A stretch of DNA of 64,000 bases from Enterobacter cloacae complex sp. R_G8 (GTDB taxonomy: Bacteria > Pseudomonadota > Gammaproteobacteria > Enterobacterales > Enterobacteriaceae), in the NCBI RefSeq assembly GCF_024599795.1, contig NZ_CP102246.1:2604001-2668000 (forward strand). The letters run 5' to 3'. The notes beneath the pieces were generated by a model that was given only the letters and a program-made list of their open reading frames with translations, had not been told where the DNA came from and searched no databases. The position numbers and the translations under genes were made by a program. This document shows, one piece after another, positions 8,773 through 18,704 of this stretch (position 1 is its first letter; every line of letters begins with the position of its first letter).

Positions 8773-9195
8773 CTATGGCCTGGCAACGAGATTTATACCT
8801 ATGCGGTATAGGTTAGATTGAATACGATACTGCGCAGGACTTGAAAAATAATATATATCGCCTGTAATGTTGAGATAAATCTGTCCATTATCGACTTTAC
8901 GTAAGGCGTTTGCGTCTCGTGTTTTAAGAAAGGGAGTATAATCATCCAGATGAGAAATAAAATTATTGTCTGAAGTTTTATTATCAATCAGGTAATAATG
9001 GTAACCGAATGCTGTAGTCGCTCCTGCATCACTTTGCACAATATAAATATTTGCAGAATCATTTAAAGCTATTTTCTTATATATACTATATTCCACAGGA
9101 AATACCCACCGGGGGATCATATATATAATCCAAATCATCACGATAATAATAACGCCTAATGCGTACCGTTTTTTAAAACCCCGTTCTTTTAGCAT
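8773..9195 (-). CDS. Small membrane-anchored protein, probable immunity protein for the adjacent type 44 toxin
   Basis: I do not recognise a family. The 140-residue product has a positively charged N-terminus and one strongly hydrophobic helix (about residues 11-32, YALGVIIIVMIW onward), followed by a soluble C-terminal region. It would therefore be an inner-membrane protein facing the periplasm. The ATG used here overlaps the 3' end of the toxin gene by 23 bases; a TTG two codons upstream is possible. Overlap with a toxin gene, position directly 3' of it and low GC content are the usual features of an immunity gene in polymorphic toxin systems. The assignment rests on that position alone. 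A periplasmic location would imply that the toxin acts or passes there. Confidence 0.55.
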   Translation of the reverse strand: MLKERGFKKRYALGVIIIVMIWIIYMIPRWVFPVEYSIYKKIALNDSANIYIVQSDAGATTAFGYHYYLIDNKTSDNNFISHLDDYTPFLKTRDANALRKVDNGQIYLNITGDIYYFSSPAQYRIQSNLYRIGINLVARP

Positions 9196-9595
9196 AGTCA
9201 ATACCTGCTCTTATCCAGACCTGATCCGCAGGATCATCTCCATAGGGTGCTGATTCATACCAGGCGCCAAATTTCTTCGGATCCCCGTTACCCGATCGAC
9301 TTTGCGCCCATCCAGCCCCTCTCAACAGTATTTGTTCAGAAATGCCTGCCGCAGTACCTACGGCACCGTAATTGAAATTACCATAATCGGCATACTGGCG
9401 TCCTGATAGTGATTTATAGTCCCACGGTCCATGTAGCCTTACCATCCCATAGAACCAAATGTACGTCAGTGCTGATGGGCCTTTATGGAATCTTGCTATC
9501 ATCATGTTGTTAACAATGGATGCGCCAGGGGGAACCAGCAAGGAGGTTGGATACGCTGGCGGTGTTGGATGAACGGGTATCGTTGGATAGCGCAT
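9173..9595 (-). CDS. Polymorphic toxin type 44 domain protein, probable Hcp-delivered T6SS effector
   Basis: The 140-residue protein has a short proline-rich N-terminus (PTIPVHPTPPAYP) and then a domain that I recognise as bacterial toxin type 44 (Ntox44). The diagnostic stretch is GPWDYK, then YGNFNYGAVGTAAGIS, LLRGAGWAQS, and GDDPADQVWIRAGI near the end. This family is described as a predicted RNase-type toxin domain exported by several secretion systems. The ATG at 9595 has a GGAG site eight bases upstream and lies two bases after the hcp stop codon, so the two genes are coupled. A TTG start at 9613 is less likely. Cargo encoded immediately 3' of hcp suggests loading into the Hcp tube. The fold and target are inferred. 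Confidence 0.75.
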   Translation of the reverse strand: MRYPTIPVHPTPPAYPTSLLVPPGASIVNNMMIARFHKGPSALTYIWFYGMVRLHGPWDYKSLSGRQYADYGNFNYGAVGTAAGISEQILLRGAGWAQSRSGNGDPKKFGAWYESAPYGDDPADQVWIRAGIDYAKRTGF

Positions 9596-9597
9596 AA

Positions 9598-10080
9598 TTA
9601 ACGCTCCGTCCAACTATCAGCAAACTGTAAATTTCCATCACAAAACTTCCACGTAATTTTATCGTACCTTAACTCAACCAGTTCCAGATGATTATGCTTT
9701 TCTTTGGTGGGATCTTTGATGTCGTGCATTAGCGGTGAAACCGAAACTACTTTCACGTTTTCAAGTGTCATGTTGTAATATTCAACTTCCTGTCCTGCAT
9801 CGTTTATCTTATACCATTTGAATTCCGCAGTCTTAAGTGTTTGTCCGGTCGCTACTGCCTTCATGAGGTAAGGGGAGGATGAGTCAATTTCTTTCTGAAA
9901 TAACAAAGGTGCATGTTGACGAGTGCCCATTACTTTTCCGGTAAGTGCATCGGTAGGTAATCTCAGGCTGTGTGTAAAACCGGTGATTTCAATGCTGCCT
10001 TCTCGATCCTGAACGTCTACGCTTCCTTTTATTTCAGTATTGCCATCATCTCGTATCCATAAATAAACCGGTATAGCCAT
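9598..10080 (-). CDS. hcp: Hcp family type VI secretion tube protein
   Basis: Hcp forms the hexameric rings of the T6SS inner tube and carries small effectors. The 160-residue product shows the Hcp pattern: an N-terminal MAIPVYLWIRDDGNTEIKGSV strand pair, IEITGFTHSL, the extended loop with GTRQHAPLLFQKEIDSSSPYL, and the C-terminal IELRYDKITWKF-like strand (here LVELRYDKITWKF). No other T6SS core gene (tssB, tssC, vgrG, clpV) occurs in the window, so this is an orphan hcp that must be served by a system elsewhere in the genome. It heads a three-gene minus-strand unit with the toxin and its putative immunity gene. Base composition is lower in GC than the flanking genes, suggesting acquisition. 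Confidence 0.88.
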   Translation of the reverse strand: MAIPVYLWIRDDGNTEIKGSVDVQDREGSIEITGFTHSLRLPTDALTGKVMGTRQHAPLLFQKEIDSSSPYLMKAVATGQTLKTAEFKWYKINDAGQEVEYYNMTLENVKVVSVSPLMHDIKDPTKEKHNHLELVELRYDKITWKFCDGNLQFADSWTER

Positions 10081-10375
10081 CGCTAAAACTCCATTTTTAA
10101 AAAGAGTTTATAAATATACGTAAATATCATCTTTTAGCATGCGATTTAGTGTTATTTATTGTTAACCAAGATAATCATGGTTGATGTATTTAGTATTGGC
10201 ATTTATATAATTTATAAAGCAGGTGAAAGAGGTAATAGTTGATGCCGTATGGGCATACCTTACACATGCGCAGATAAGCGTGATAAAAAACATTAGCAAT
10301 AAATACAGTGAATACCTCAGCCGCTTCACATTTTTGATAAGATACAAACACAGTGACTAAAAGAAGGAACCCGGC
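10081..10375. other. AT-rich intergenic region between divergent hcp and hydrolase genes
   Basis: About 295 bases of AT-rich sequence separate the hcp unit (minus strand) from the hydrolase gene (plus strand) and must contain both promoters. A small minus-strand reading frame (10162-10347) rich in hydrophobic residues lacks a convincing ribosome site and is not called. AGAAGGAAC shortly before 10376 serves as the hydrolase ribosome site. Confidence 0.35.
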
Positions 10376-11860
10376 ATGGCGAATCTGCCCTGGCGTGTCA
10401 GCGTGCGCCTGATGGCTCTCGCAAAGAAAGTGGCGATGGTCATAGGGATTATCGTGGTTGTGCTGCTGGCAGTGAGGGTGTATCTCTCGCAGCAAGGGCC
10501 GGCGTTGCATCTCTGGCATACCTGGCGTGCGGATGAAATGAGCGTAAGCGAGCTGGATAAGGCGAAATTTGCTGACTATCTCGACCGGGAAAAGGCCATC
10601 TTCGCCGACATGGATAACGCGGTCACGGCAAAAACGGAGGGTGAGGAGCGTACCGCGTTAAATCGCTACTACCGCCAGAGCCTGGTGTGGCCCGGAAAAT
10701 TTGCCCCGGATGCGAATCGCTCGTTTGTGCTGATGCCTGCCGGTAAACCGCGTGGTGCGGTAGTTTTACTGCACGGACTTACCGATTCACCCTACAGCGT
10801 TCACCATCTTGCCGTTGATTATCAGCAGCGTGGTTTTGTGGCCGTGGTGCCGCGTTTGCCTGGACACGGAACGGCACCAGGTGCGCTGACCAACGTTGAC
10901 TGGGAAATGTGGCTGGCGGCGACGCGTCTTGCGGTGCGCGAAGCCATCCGTCTGGCGGGGGATAACGTTCCTTTGCATCTGGTGGGCTATTCCAACGGCG
11001 GGGCGCTGGCGATGAAATACACCCTGGACGCGCTGGAATCGCCTTCGCTGCGAAAACCTCAGCAACTGGTGTTGTTGTCACCGATGATCGGCGTCACGGC
11101 GTTTGCCCGCTTTGCCGGATTCGCTGGCTTACCGGCGCTATTACCGGCGTTTGCGAAAGCGGCGTGGCTGAACATCGCGCCGGAGTATAACCCGTATAAA
11201 TACAACTCTTTCCCGGTAAACGCGGCGCGCCAGTCGTGGCTGTTGACGAAGGCGCTGCAGGAGCAGATTGGCCGCGATGCACAAAACCACACGCTGGATC
11301 GATTGCCGCCGGTACTGGCCTTTCAGTCGGTGATGGATTCAACCGTCAGTACCCGTGCGGTTGTCACGGGGTTATTTGACCAGCTCCCGGCCAACGGCAG
11401 TGAACTGGTGGTGTTTGATATCAACCAGGCGGCGAGTTTCCGCCCGTTATTCCGTCCATCGTCGTGGACGGCCCTCTCTGAGCTGTTGCCGTCTGCGCAA
11501 AGGCGTTACAGTGTCACTATTGTCACCAACGCCAGTGCGGAGCGTTTCGCCACGGTTGCGAAGCACATCCCCGCAGGCAGTACAGATGAGACCGTGGAGC
11601 CGCTGGCGCAGCAGTATCCGCCGGAGGTCTATTCGCTTTCGCATGTCGCCGTGCCTTTCCCGCCGGATGACGATCTGTATGGCCGGCATCCGGCCGTGAA
11701 AAACCGCTATGGCATCAGCCTGGGCACCATTGCGTTGTGGGGAGAGACCTCCGTACTGAGCGTGGGTAAAGATGCCCTGATGCGGGTGACCTCAAATCCG
11801 TTTTACGACTACATGAAGATGCGGATCGACAACCGCATCGGGGCGGAGGAAAAAGGGTGA
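10376..11860 (+). CDS. Membrane-anchored alpha/beta hydrolase (serine aminopeptidase / lysophospholipase-like)
   Basis: The 494-residue product has an N-terminal membrane helix (about residues 16-38, VAMVIGIIVVVLLAV) and a large periplasmic or cytoplasmic alpha/beta-hydrolase domain. The oxyanion segment is VVLLHGLTDSPYS and the nucleophile elbow is GYSNGG with Ser206. An aspartate and histidine should follow in the C-terminal half, which is longer than usual for the fold. Homologues are usually annotated simply as alpha/beta hydrolase; substrate is unknown. It is transcribed alone, 40 bases before the 5' end of the BLUF-EAL reading frame, and may be read through into it. The start is supported by the AGAAGGAAC site. 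Confidence 0.75.
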   Translation: MANLPWRVSVRLMALAKKVAMVIGIIVVVLLAVRVYLSQQGPALHLWHTWRADEMSVSELDKAKFADYLDREKAIFADMDNAVTAKTEGEERTALNRYYRQSLVWPGKFAPDANRSFVLMPAGKPRGAVVLLHGLTDSPYSVHHLAVDYQQRGFVAVVPRLPGHGTAPGALTNVDWEMWLAATRLAVREAIRLAGDNVPLHLVGYSNGGALAMKYTLDALESPSLRKPQQLVLLSPMIGVTAFARFAGFAGLPALLPAFAKAAWLNIAPEYNPYKYNSFPVNAARQSWLLTKALQEQIGRDAQNHTLDRLPPVLAFQSVMDSTVSTRAVVTGLFDQLPANGSELVVFDINQAASFRPLFRPSSWTALSELLPSAQRRYSVTIVTNASAERFATVAKHIPAGSTDETVEPLAQQYPPEVYSLSHVAVPFPPDDDLYGRHPAVKNRYGISLGTIALWGETSVLSVGKDALMRVTSNPFYDYMKMRIDNRIGAEEKG

Positions 11861-11951
11861 TCCCTTAAGCCGTTAATTTATTAGGTAGCGCTGGTGAAGT
11901 ATGTTAAACAGTAACTTCCCCGGCGCCTCCCTTATTCTGGAACCCATTCCT

Positions 11952-13163
11952 GTGCTCACCACGCTGATTTATCGAAGCCAGTTAAATTTATCCTGCCGAT
12001 CCGCAGAGCTACGCGCGCTGGTCGAACGAGCCAGGATCCGCAACACCAACCAGAACATTACCGGTGTGCTACTCTCGAACGGCAGCGACGTTATGCAAAT
12101 TCTTGAAGGGTCTGAAGAGAGCGTGGTCAAGCTGTTCCATAAAATTCGCGATGACCAGCGACACAGTGGGGTGGTTGAGCTGATGCGGGACTACGGCCCC
12201 CGCAGACGTTTTAACAATGCCGGTATGCTGCTCTTCGACCTGCAGGTTCAGTCGCCAAAAGAGGTACTGCAGTCGGTTCTGGATTACAGCCAACTGGAAA
12301 GCTACCTGACATCTGATGATCGGGTGTTTAAATTCATTCAGAGCTTTATTACCGGTAAGCATGCGGGCAATTCGAGGGCGCCAGCGGATGCGGCAAAATG
12401 GACGCTTTCACGCGAGAAAGCCCCCTTTGGTGAGGCCGTGGGGCTTATTGCCGACCAAATCTGCCAGTTCGCACTGCAGCCGATTGTCGAACCCTCGGAA
12501 GGGAAAATCAGTTCGCTTGAAGCGCTTATTCGCAGTAACGATGGCGGCAGCCCGGAACATTTCTTTAAAACGCTCGATCAGGACAAGATCTACGAAGTGG
12601 ATCTGCAAACCAAAAAGTATGCCTTTGCACTGGCAGAGAAACTGGGGATTGGCAGCCATAAAATTGCGGTAAATCTGTTACCTATGTCGCTGGTCAATGT
12701 GCCGGGGGCAGTGGAGTTTCTGGTGGATCAAATCAGTTTGCACGGGCTACAGCCGGAGCAGGTGGTCATTGAAGTGACGGAAAATGAAATGATTTCCGGT
12801 TTCAACAAGTTCAACAGCGCCATTAAACGGCTTCGCGGCGAAGGCATAGGCCTGGCGATTGATGATTTCGGCTCTGGCTATGCGGGGCTTTCTCTGCTTA
12901 CCCGCTTCCAGCCGGATAAAATCAAGATCGACCGGGAAATTGTCAGCAATATCCATCTCAGCGGTGCGAAACAGGCGATTGTCAGATCGATAGTGAGCTG
13001 CTGCACCGACCTGGAAATCACGCTGGTGGCGGAAGGTATCGAGAAGCTGGAGGAGTGGTGCTGGCTGGAGTCCGCCGGTATTCGTCGTTTCCAGGGGTTT
13101 CTGTTTGCCCGGCCGCAGGTTAACGGGGTGGGCGATATTCACTGGCCACACCTGGTACGATAA
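11952..13163 (+). CDS. Blue-light sensing BLUF-EAL cyclic-di-GMP phosphodiesterase (BlrP1/BluF-like)
   Basis: The N-terminal BLUF domain binds FAD and senses blue light. The C-terminal EAL domain hydrolyses cyclic di-GMP, linking light to motility and biofilm choice. BLUF residues Y7, N31 and Q49 are all present. In the EAL domain I see SSLEALIRS, AVNLLP, IEVTENE, the IDDFGSGYAGLSLL segment, KIKID and VAEGIE. The metal-binding and catalytic residues therefore look intact, unlike E. coli BluF but like Klebsiella BlrP1. I use the GTG at 11952 because homologues begin exactly at this LTTLIYRS segment and a GGA-rich site precedes it. The open frame extends to an ATG at 11901, which would add 17 residues not seen in those relatives. 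Confidence 0.88.
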   Translation: MLTTLIYRSQLNLSCRSAELRALVERARIRNTNQNITGVLLSNGSDVMQILEGSEESVVKLFHKIRDDQRHSGVVELMRDYGPRRRFNNAGMLLFDLQVQSPKEVLQSVLDYSQLESYLTSDDRVFKFIQSFITGKHAGNSRAPADAAKWTLSREKAPFGEAVGLIADQICQFALQPIVEPSEGKISSLEALIRSNDGGSPEHFFKTLDQDKIYEVDLQTKKYAFALAEKLGIGSHKIAVNLLPMSLVNVPGAVEFLVDQISLHGLQPEQVVIEVTENEMISGFNKFNSAIKRLRGEGIGLAIDDFGSGYAGLSLLTRFQPDKIKIDREIVSNIHLSGAKQAIVRSIVSCCTDLEITLVAEGIEKLEEWCWLESAGIRRFQGFLFARPQVNGVGDIHWPHLVR

Positions 13164-13213
13164 CGCTTTTTCCTCCCTGATTATTTCCCCTTTGGCCAGC
13201 CTGTGTTTAAATA

Positions 13214-13229
13214 GCTAAAACGGTTTAAC
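13214..13229. promoter_or_regulatory. ScrR operator upstream of scrK
   Basis: GCTAAAACGGTTTAAC is a near-palindromic LacI-family operator centred on CGG. It is almost identical to the two sites before scrY and lies 23 bases before the scrK start. It indicates that scrK has its own sucrose-inducible promoter repressed by ScrR. Confidence 0.8.
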
Positions 13230-13251
13230 ATAGTTTAGCTACGGGGATGTC

Positions 13252-14145
13252 ATGGATAAAATCTGGGTACTCGGTGATGCGGTGGTGGATTTACTGCCAG
13301 AGGGGGAAGGTAAATTGCTACAGTGCCCCGGCGGCGCACCGGCAAATGTGGCGGTCGGCATCGCCCGCCTGGGCGGGAAAAGTGCCTTTATTGGCAGGGT
13401 TGGCGACGATCCGTTTGGCCGCTTTATGCACAAAACGCTGGCAGATGAGCAGGTTGATGTGCAGTGGATGCGTCTTGATCCGGCACACCGCACTTCAACG
13501 GTGGTGGTTGATCTGGACGAACAGGGCGAACGCTCGTTTACGTTTATGGTTCGCCCCAGCGCCGATCTGTTTCTCGACTCCACCGATCTGCCGCCCTTCA
13601 GGGCCAGAGAGTGGCTGCACGTCTGCTCCATTGCGCTCAGCGCGGAGCCGAGTCGCTCTGCCACTTTTCAGGCGATGGATGCAATTAAAAAAGCCGGTGG
13701 TTTTGTCAGCGTCGACCCCAACATTCGCCCCGACCTCTGGCAGGATGAGGGCGATCTTCGCCGTTGCCTCGAACAGGCGTTACAGCGCGCGGATGTGGTC
13801 AAACTCTCCGTCGAAGAGCTGACGTTTTTAACCGGTGAAGCGATTGTGGAAGCCGGTCTGGCGACGCTGATGCGCCATTGTCCGGCCCGCCTGGTGCTGG
13901 TGACGCGGGGTAAAGAGGGGGTAATGGCCTGGCATGAGGGCATCACGACACACTATCCGGCCACGCCGGTAGCGTGTGTTGACACCACCGGCGCAGGCGA
14001 TGCGTTCGTCGCAGGATTGCTGTTCGGCCTGGCCTCGTCAGGCCAGGATCTGGCAACAACCCTCGCACTTGCCCAGCGCTGTGGTGCGCTGGCCACGACG
14101 GCCAAAGGGGCAATGACCGCGCTGCCGTACCGTCACAACCTGTAA
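13252..14145 (+). CDS. scrK: Fructokinase ScrK (PfkB family)
   Basis: ScrK phosphorylates the fructose released when ScrB cleaves sucrose-6-phosphate, giving fructose-6-phosphate for glycolysis. The 297-residue protein begins IWVLGDAVVDLLPEG, followed by the substrate-binding CPGGAPANVAVGIARLGG segment and the second PfkB signature DTTGAGDAFVAGLLFG, whose Asp is the catalytic base. The gene is preceded by its own ScrR operator. It is separated from scrY by about 170 bases containing the main scr promoter, as in the classical scrKYABR regulons of enteric plasmids and Klebsiella. Confidence 0.95.
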   Translation: MDKIWVLGDAVVDLLPEGEGKLLQCPGGAPANVAVGIARLGGKSAFIGRVGDDPFGRFMHKTLADEQVDVQWMRLDPAHRTSTVVVDLDEQGERSFTFMVRPSADLFLDSTDLPPFRAREWLHVCSIALSAEPSRSATFQAMDAIKKAGGFVSVDPNIRPDLWQDEGDLRRCLEQALQRADVVKLSVEELTFLTGEAIVEAGLATLMRHCPARLVLVTRGKEGVMAWHEGITTHYPATPVACVDTTGAGDAFVAGLLFGLASSGQDLATTLALAQRCGALATTAKGAMTALPYRHNL

Positions 14146-14177
14146 TTCCTTCCTGGCCGCCGATCGGCGGCCTGAAT

Positions 14178-14193
14178 TGTCGCCTCGATCACA
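14178..14193. promoter_or_regulatory. Candidate CRP site of the scrY promoter
   Basis: TGTCG-N6-TCACA resembles the cAMP-CRP consensus TGTGA-N6-TCACA, with two mismatches in the left arm. It lies directly upstream of the first scrY-proximal ScrR operator, where catabolite activation of scrYAB would be expected. This is inferred from sequence only. Confidence 0.5.
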
Positions 14194-14197
14194 CTTA

Positions 14198-14212
14198 CTA
14201 AAACGGTTTAGC
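14198..14212. promoter_or_regulatory. ScrR operator 1 of scrYAB
   Basis: CTAAAACGGTTTAGC matches the ScrR operator motif also found before scrK. With the next site 60 bases downstream it makes a pair that could allow repressor looping. Confidence 0.8.
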
Positions 14213-14257
14213 AAAAAGTATTGCCGATCCAAAATTCACGGGTTTAGTATCAGCAGC

Positions 14258-14271
14258 CTAAACCGGTTTAG
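14258..14271. promoter_or_regulatory. ScrR operator 2 of scrYAB
   Basis: CTAAACCGGTTTAG is a perfect 14-base palindrome and the best ScrR-type operator in the window. It lies 43 bases before the scrY start. Confidence 0.85.
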
Positions 14272-14302
14272 CAATTTAGCATTATCAAAACACTTTTTTT
14301 AG

Positions 14303-15832
<1,530 letters not shown>

Positions 15833-15838
15833 CCCTTC

Positions 15839-15861
15839 ACGCTCCCGCACTAAGGGAGCGT
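15839..15861 (+). terminator. Intercistronic hairpin between scrY and scrA
   Basis: ACGCTCCC and GGGAGCGT form a perfect 8-bp stem around a seven-base loop immediately after the scrY stop codon. There is no T-run, so it is more likely a partial terminator or a 3'-end stabiliser that keeps the porin message more abundant than scrA message than a full stop. Confidence 0.55.
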
Positions 15862-15899
15862 ATCAAACATCATAAAAATGAAGTCAGGCAGAGGTAACT

Positions 15900-17270
15900 A
15901 TGGATTTTGATAATATTTCCCGTGCGCTCATTCCGCTGCTCGGTGGCAAAGAGAACATCGCCAGTGCCGCACACTGCGCAACACGCCTTCGTCTGGTACT
16001 GGTTGACGATGCGCTTGCCGATCAGCAGGCCATCGGCAAGGTCGAGGGGGTGAAAGGGTGTTTTCGTAACGCGGGCCAGATGCAGGTGATTTTTGGCACC
16101 GGCGTGGTTAACAAAGTTTACGCGGCCTTTATTCAGGCCGCAGGGATCGGTGAATCGAGCAAGTCAGAAGCGGCAGATCTCGCGGCGCGTAAGCTCAATC
16201 CGTTCCAGCGTATTGCCCGTCTGCTTTCCAATATTTTTGTGCCGATCATTCCTGCCATTGTGGCGTCCGGTTTGTTGATGGGCCTGCTAGGGATGGTGAA
16301 AACCTACGGCTGGGTGAATGCCGATAACGCCATCTACATCATGCTGGATATGTGCAGCTCGGCGGCGTTTATCATTTTACCGATTCTGATTGGCTTCACG
16401 GCCGCGCGTGAGTTTGGCGGTAACCCTTATTTAGGCGCCACGCTCGGCGGTATTCTGACTCACCCGGCGCTGACCAACGCCTGGGGCGTGGCGTCCGGCT
16501 TCCACACCATGAACTTTTTCGGCCTTGAGATTGCCATGATTGGCTATCAGGGAACGGTGTTCCCGGTGCTGCTGGCCGTCTGGTTTATGAGCATTGTTGA
16601 GAAAAACCTGCGTCGCGTCATCCCGGATGCGTTAGACCTGATCCTGACGCCGTTCCTGACCGTCATTCTCTCCGGTTTTATCGCGCTGTTGATTATCGGC
16701 CCGGCGGGACGCGCGTTAGGCGATGGCATCTCCTTTATTCTGAGCACCCTGATTACCCACGCGGGCTGGCTGGCCGGTTTGCTGTTCGGCGGGCTCTATT
16801 CGGTGATTGTTATTACCGGCATTCACCACAGCTTCCACGCGATTGAAGCCGGGCTGCTGGGGAATCCGTCGATCGGCGTTAACTTCCTGCTGCCGATCTG
16901 GGCCATGGCGAACGTAGCGCAGGGCGGCGCGTGTCTGGCGGTGTGGTTCAAAACCAAAGACGCAAAAATTAAAGCCATTACTTTACCGTCGGCGTTCTCT
17001 GCCATGTTGGGCATCACCGAAGCCGCCATCTTTGGTATCAACCTGCGTTTCGTGAAACCGTTTGTGGCCGCGCTGATCGGCGGTGCGGTGGGCGGCGCAT
17101 GGGTGGTGTCGGTGCATGTCTACATGACGGCGGTAGGGCTGACGGCGCTGCCGGGTATGGCAATCGTGCAGGCCAGTTCGCTGCTCAACTATATTATCGG
17201 CATGGTGATTGCGTTTGGCGTGGCGTTTACCGTCTCGCTGCTGCTGAAATATAAAACGGACTCTGAATAA
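15900..17270 (+). CDS. scrA: Sucrose-specific PTS permease, EIIBC component ScrA
   Basis: ScrA imports sucrose across the inner membrane while phosphorylating it to sucrose-6-phosphate. The 456-residue protein has the EIIB domain first (residues 1 to about 85, phosphorylated cysteine C26 in AAHCATRLRL). The EIIC channel follows, with about ten helices and the conserved substrate segment GITEAAIFGINLRFVKPF. No EIIA domain is fused, so the phosphate must come from the glucose EIIA (Crr). A GAGG site six bases ahead supports the ATG at 15900. Its stop codon overlaps the scrB start by one base. Confidence 0.96.
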   Translation: MDFDNISRALIPLLGGKENIASAAHCATRLRLVLVDDALADQQAIGKVEGVKGCFRNAGQMQVIFGTGVVNKVYAAFIQAAGIGESSKSEAADLAARKLNPFQRIARLLSNIFVPIIPAIVASGLLMGLLGMVKTYGWVNADNAIYIMLDMCSSAAFIILPILIGFTAAREFGGNPYLGATLGGILTHPALTNAWGVASGFHTMNFFGLEIAMIGYQGTVFPVLLAVWFMSIVEKNLRRVIPDALDLILTPFLTVILSGFIALLIIGPAGRALGDGISFILSTLITHAGWLAGLLFGGLYSVIVITGIHHSFHAIEAGLLGNPSIGVNFLLPIWAMANVAQGGACLAVWFKTKDAKIKAITLPSAFSAMLGITEAAIFGINLRFVKPFVAALIGGAVGGAWVVSVHVYMTAVGLTALPGMAIVQASSLLNYIIGMVIAFGVAFTVSLLLKYKTDSE

Positions 17271-18676
17271 TGACATTACCTTCCCGCTGGCCTGCCGTGC
17301 TGCAGGCTGTCATGAAAGGGCAACCGCGCGCGCGTGCCGACCGCCACTATCCGCAGTGGCATCCGGCGCCGGTAACGGGGCTGATGAACGATCCGAACGG
17401 TTTTATCTGGTTTGCCGGGCGCTACCATCTGTTTTATCAGTGGAACCCGCTGGACTGCGATCACCGGTATAAATGCTGGGGGCACTGGAGTTCGGACGAT
17501 CTGCTGCACTGGCAGCACGAGCCCATGGCGCTGATGCCAGATGAAGAGTACGACCGCAACGGTTGCTATTCCGGCAGCGCCGTGGACAACAATGGGGTGC
17601 TGACGCTGTGCTATACCGGCAACGTGAAGTTCGATGACGGCAGCCGCACCGCCTGGCAGTGCCTGGCCGTGGAACAACCGGACGGGACCTTTAAAAAGCT
17701 GGGGCCGGTGCTCGCGCTGCCGGATGGCTACACCGGCCACGTGCGCGATCCGAAGGTGTGGCAGCACGACGGGATGTGGTACATGGTGCTCGGCGCGCAG
17801 GATGTGCAAAAGCGCGGCAAAGTGCTGCTGTTCAGGTCTGCCGATTTGCACACGTGGGTATTGTGCGGAGAAATCGCCGGTCACGGCGTCAACGGACTGA
17901 CGGAGGCGGGATACATGTGGGAGTGCCCGGACCTGTTTGCCCTCGACGGGACGCACGTTATGATCTGCTGCCCGCAGGGGCTGGCGCGTGAGCCGCATCG
18001 TTATCTCAACACCTATCCGGCAGCCTGGATGAGCGGGGCGTTTGACTATCAGCGCGGCGCATTTGAGCACGGTGCGTTACACGAGCTGGACGCCGGTTTT
18101 GAGTTTTACGCCCCGCAAACGACGCTGGCGGAAGATGGCCGACGGATCCTGATGGGCTGGATGGGCGTGCCTGACGGGGAAGAGATGCTGCAGCCCACCC
18201 GGGCACAGGGCTGGATCCATCAGATGACCTGCCCGCGAGAGCTGCGCTACCGCGACGGCAAGCTCTGGCAGACCCCGGTGCGTGAGCTGGAAGCGCTGCG
18301 CGAAGAGGAGCAGCACTGGCAGGGCAACGCCTGCGATGCGCCGGAGCTTGATGCCTCGCGCCTTGAGTTCGAGCTGAGTGCAACCTCCGCGAAACTGGAT
18401 TTTGCCGGTGCGCTGCACCTCACGGTCGATGGCAATGGCCTGCGTCTGGAACGTGCCAGCCTGAAAACGGGTGAGACGTTAACCCGCTACTGGCTGGGTG
18501 AGGTTCACCATCTGCGCGTTCTGTGCGACCACTCCAGCGTCGAAATTTTCATCAACCACGGTGAAGGGGTGATGAGCAGCCGCTATTTTCCTGACCAACC
18601 GGCCCGGGTGCGATTCGAAGGTGCGTCCGACATCACATTACGCTACTGGTCGCTGCGCGCCTGCATGGTAGAATAG
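17270..18676 (+). CDS. scrB: Sucrose-6-phosphate hydrolase ScrB (GH32)
   Basis: ScrB splits sucrose-6-phosphate into glucose-6-phosphate and fructose in the cytoplasm. The 468-residue enzyme has the GH32 five-bladed propeller motifs: MNDPNG with nucleophile D41, RDPK with D160 stabilising the transition state, and ECPD with the acid/base E218. A C-terminal beta-sandwich domain ends near EIFINHGEGVMSSRYF. The start codon sits in a TAATG overlap with the scrA stop, implying translational coupling. scrR follows 28 bases later. Confidence 0.96.
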   Translation: MTLPSRWPAVLQAVMKGQPRARADRHYPQWHPAPVTGLMNDPNGFIWFAGRYHLFYQWNPLDCDHRYKCWGHWSSDDLLHWQHEPMALMPDEEYDRNGCYSGSAVDNNGVLTLCYTGNVKFDDGSRTAWQCLAVEQPDGTFKKLGPVLALPDGYTGHVRDPKVWQHDGMWYMVLGAQDVQKRGKVLLFRSADLHTWVLCGEIAGHGVNGLTEAGYMWECPDLFALDGTHVMICCPQGLAREPHRYLNTYPAAWMSGAFDYQRGAFEHGALHELDAGFEFYAPQTTLAEDGRRILMGWMGVPDGEEMLQPTRAQGWIHQMTCPRELRYRDGKLWQTPVRELEALREEEQHWQGNACDAPELDASRLEFELSATSAKLDFAGALHLTVDGNGLRLERASLKTGETLTRYWLGEVHHLRVLCDHSSVEIFINHGEGVMSSRYFPDQPARVRFEGASDITLRYWSLRACMVE

Positions 18677-18704
18677 CGGTTTTGGCAGCCGGATCTAAGT
18701 CGTT

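Noticed and set aside
9173..9613. TTG start making the toxin gene overlap hcp, or an Hcp-toxin fusion by frameshift
   Set aside because: A normal ATG with a well-placed GGAG lies two bases after the hcp stop codon, and Hcp has its usual length, so no frameshift is needed.
10162..10519. Small minus-strand frames overlapping the hcp upstream region and hydrolase start
   Set aside because: They overlap each other and the start of the hydrolase gene, lack ribosome sites and lie where promoters are needed.
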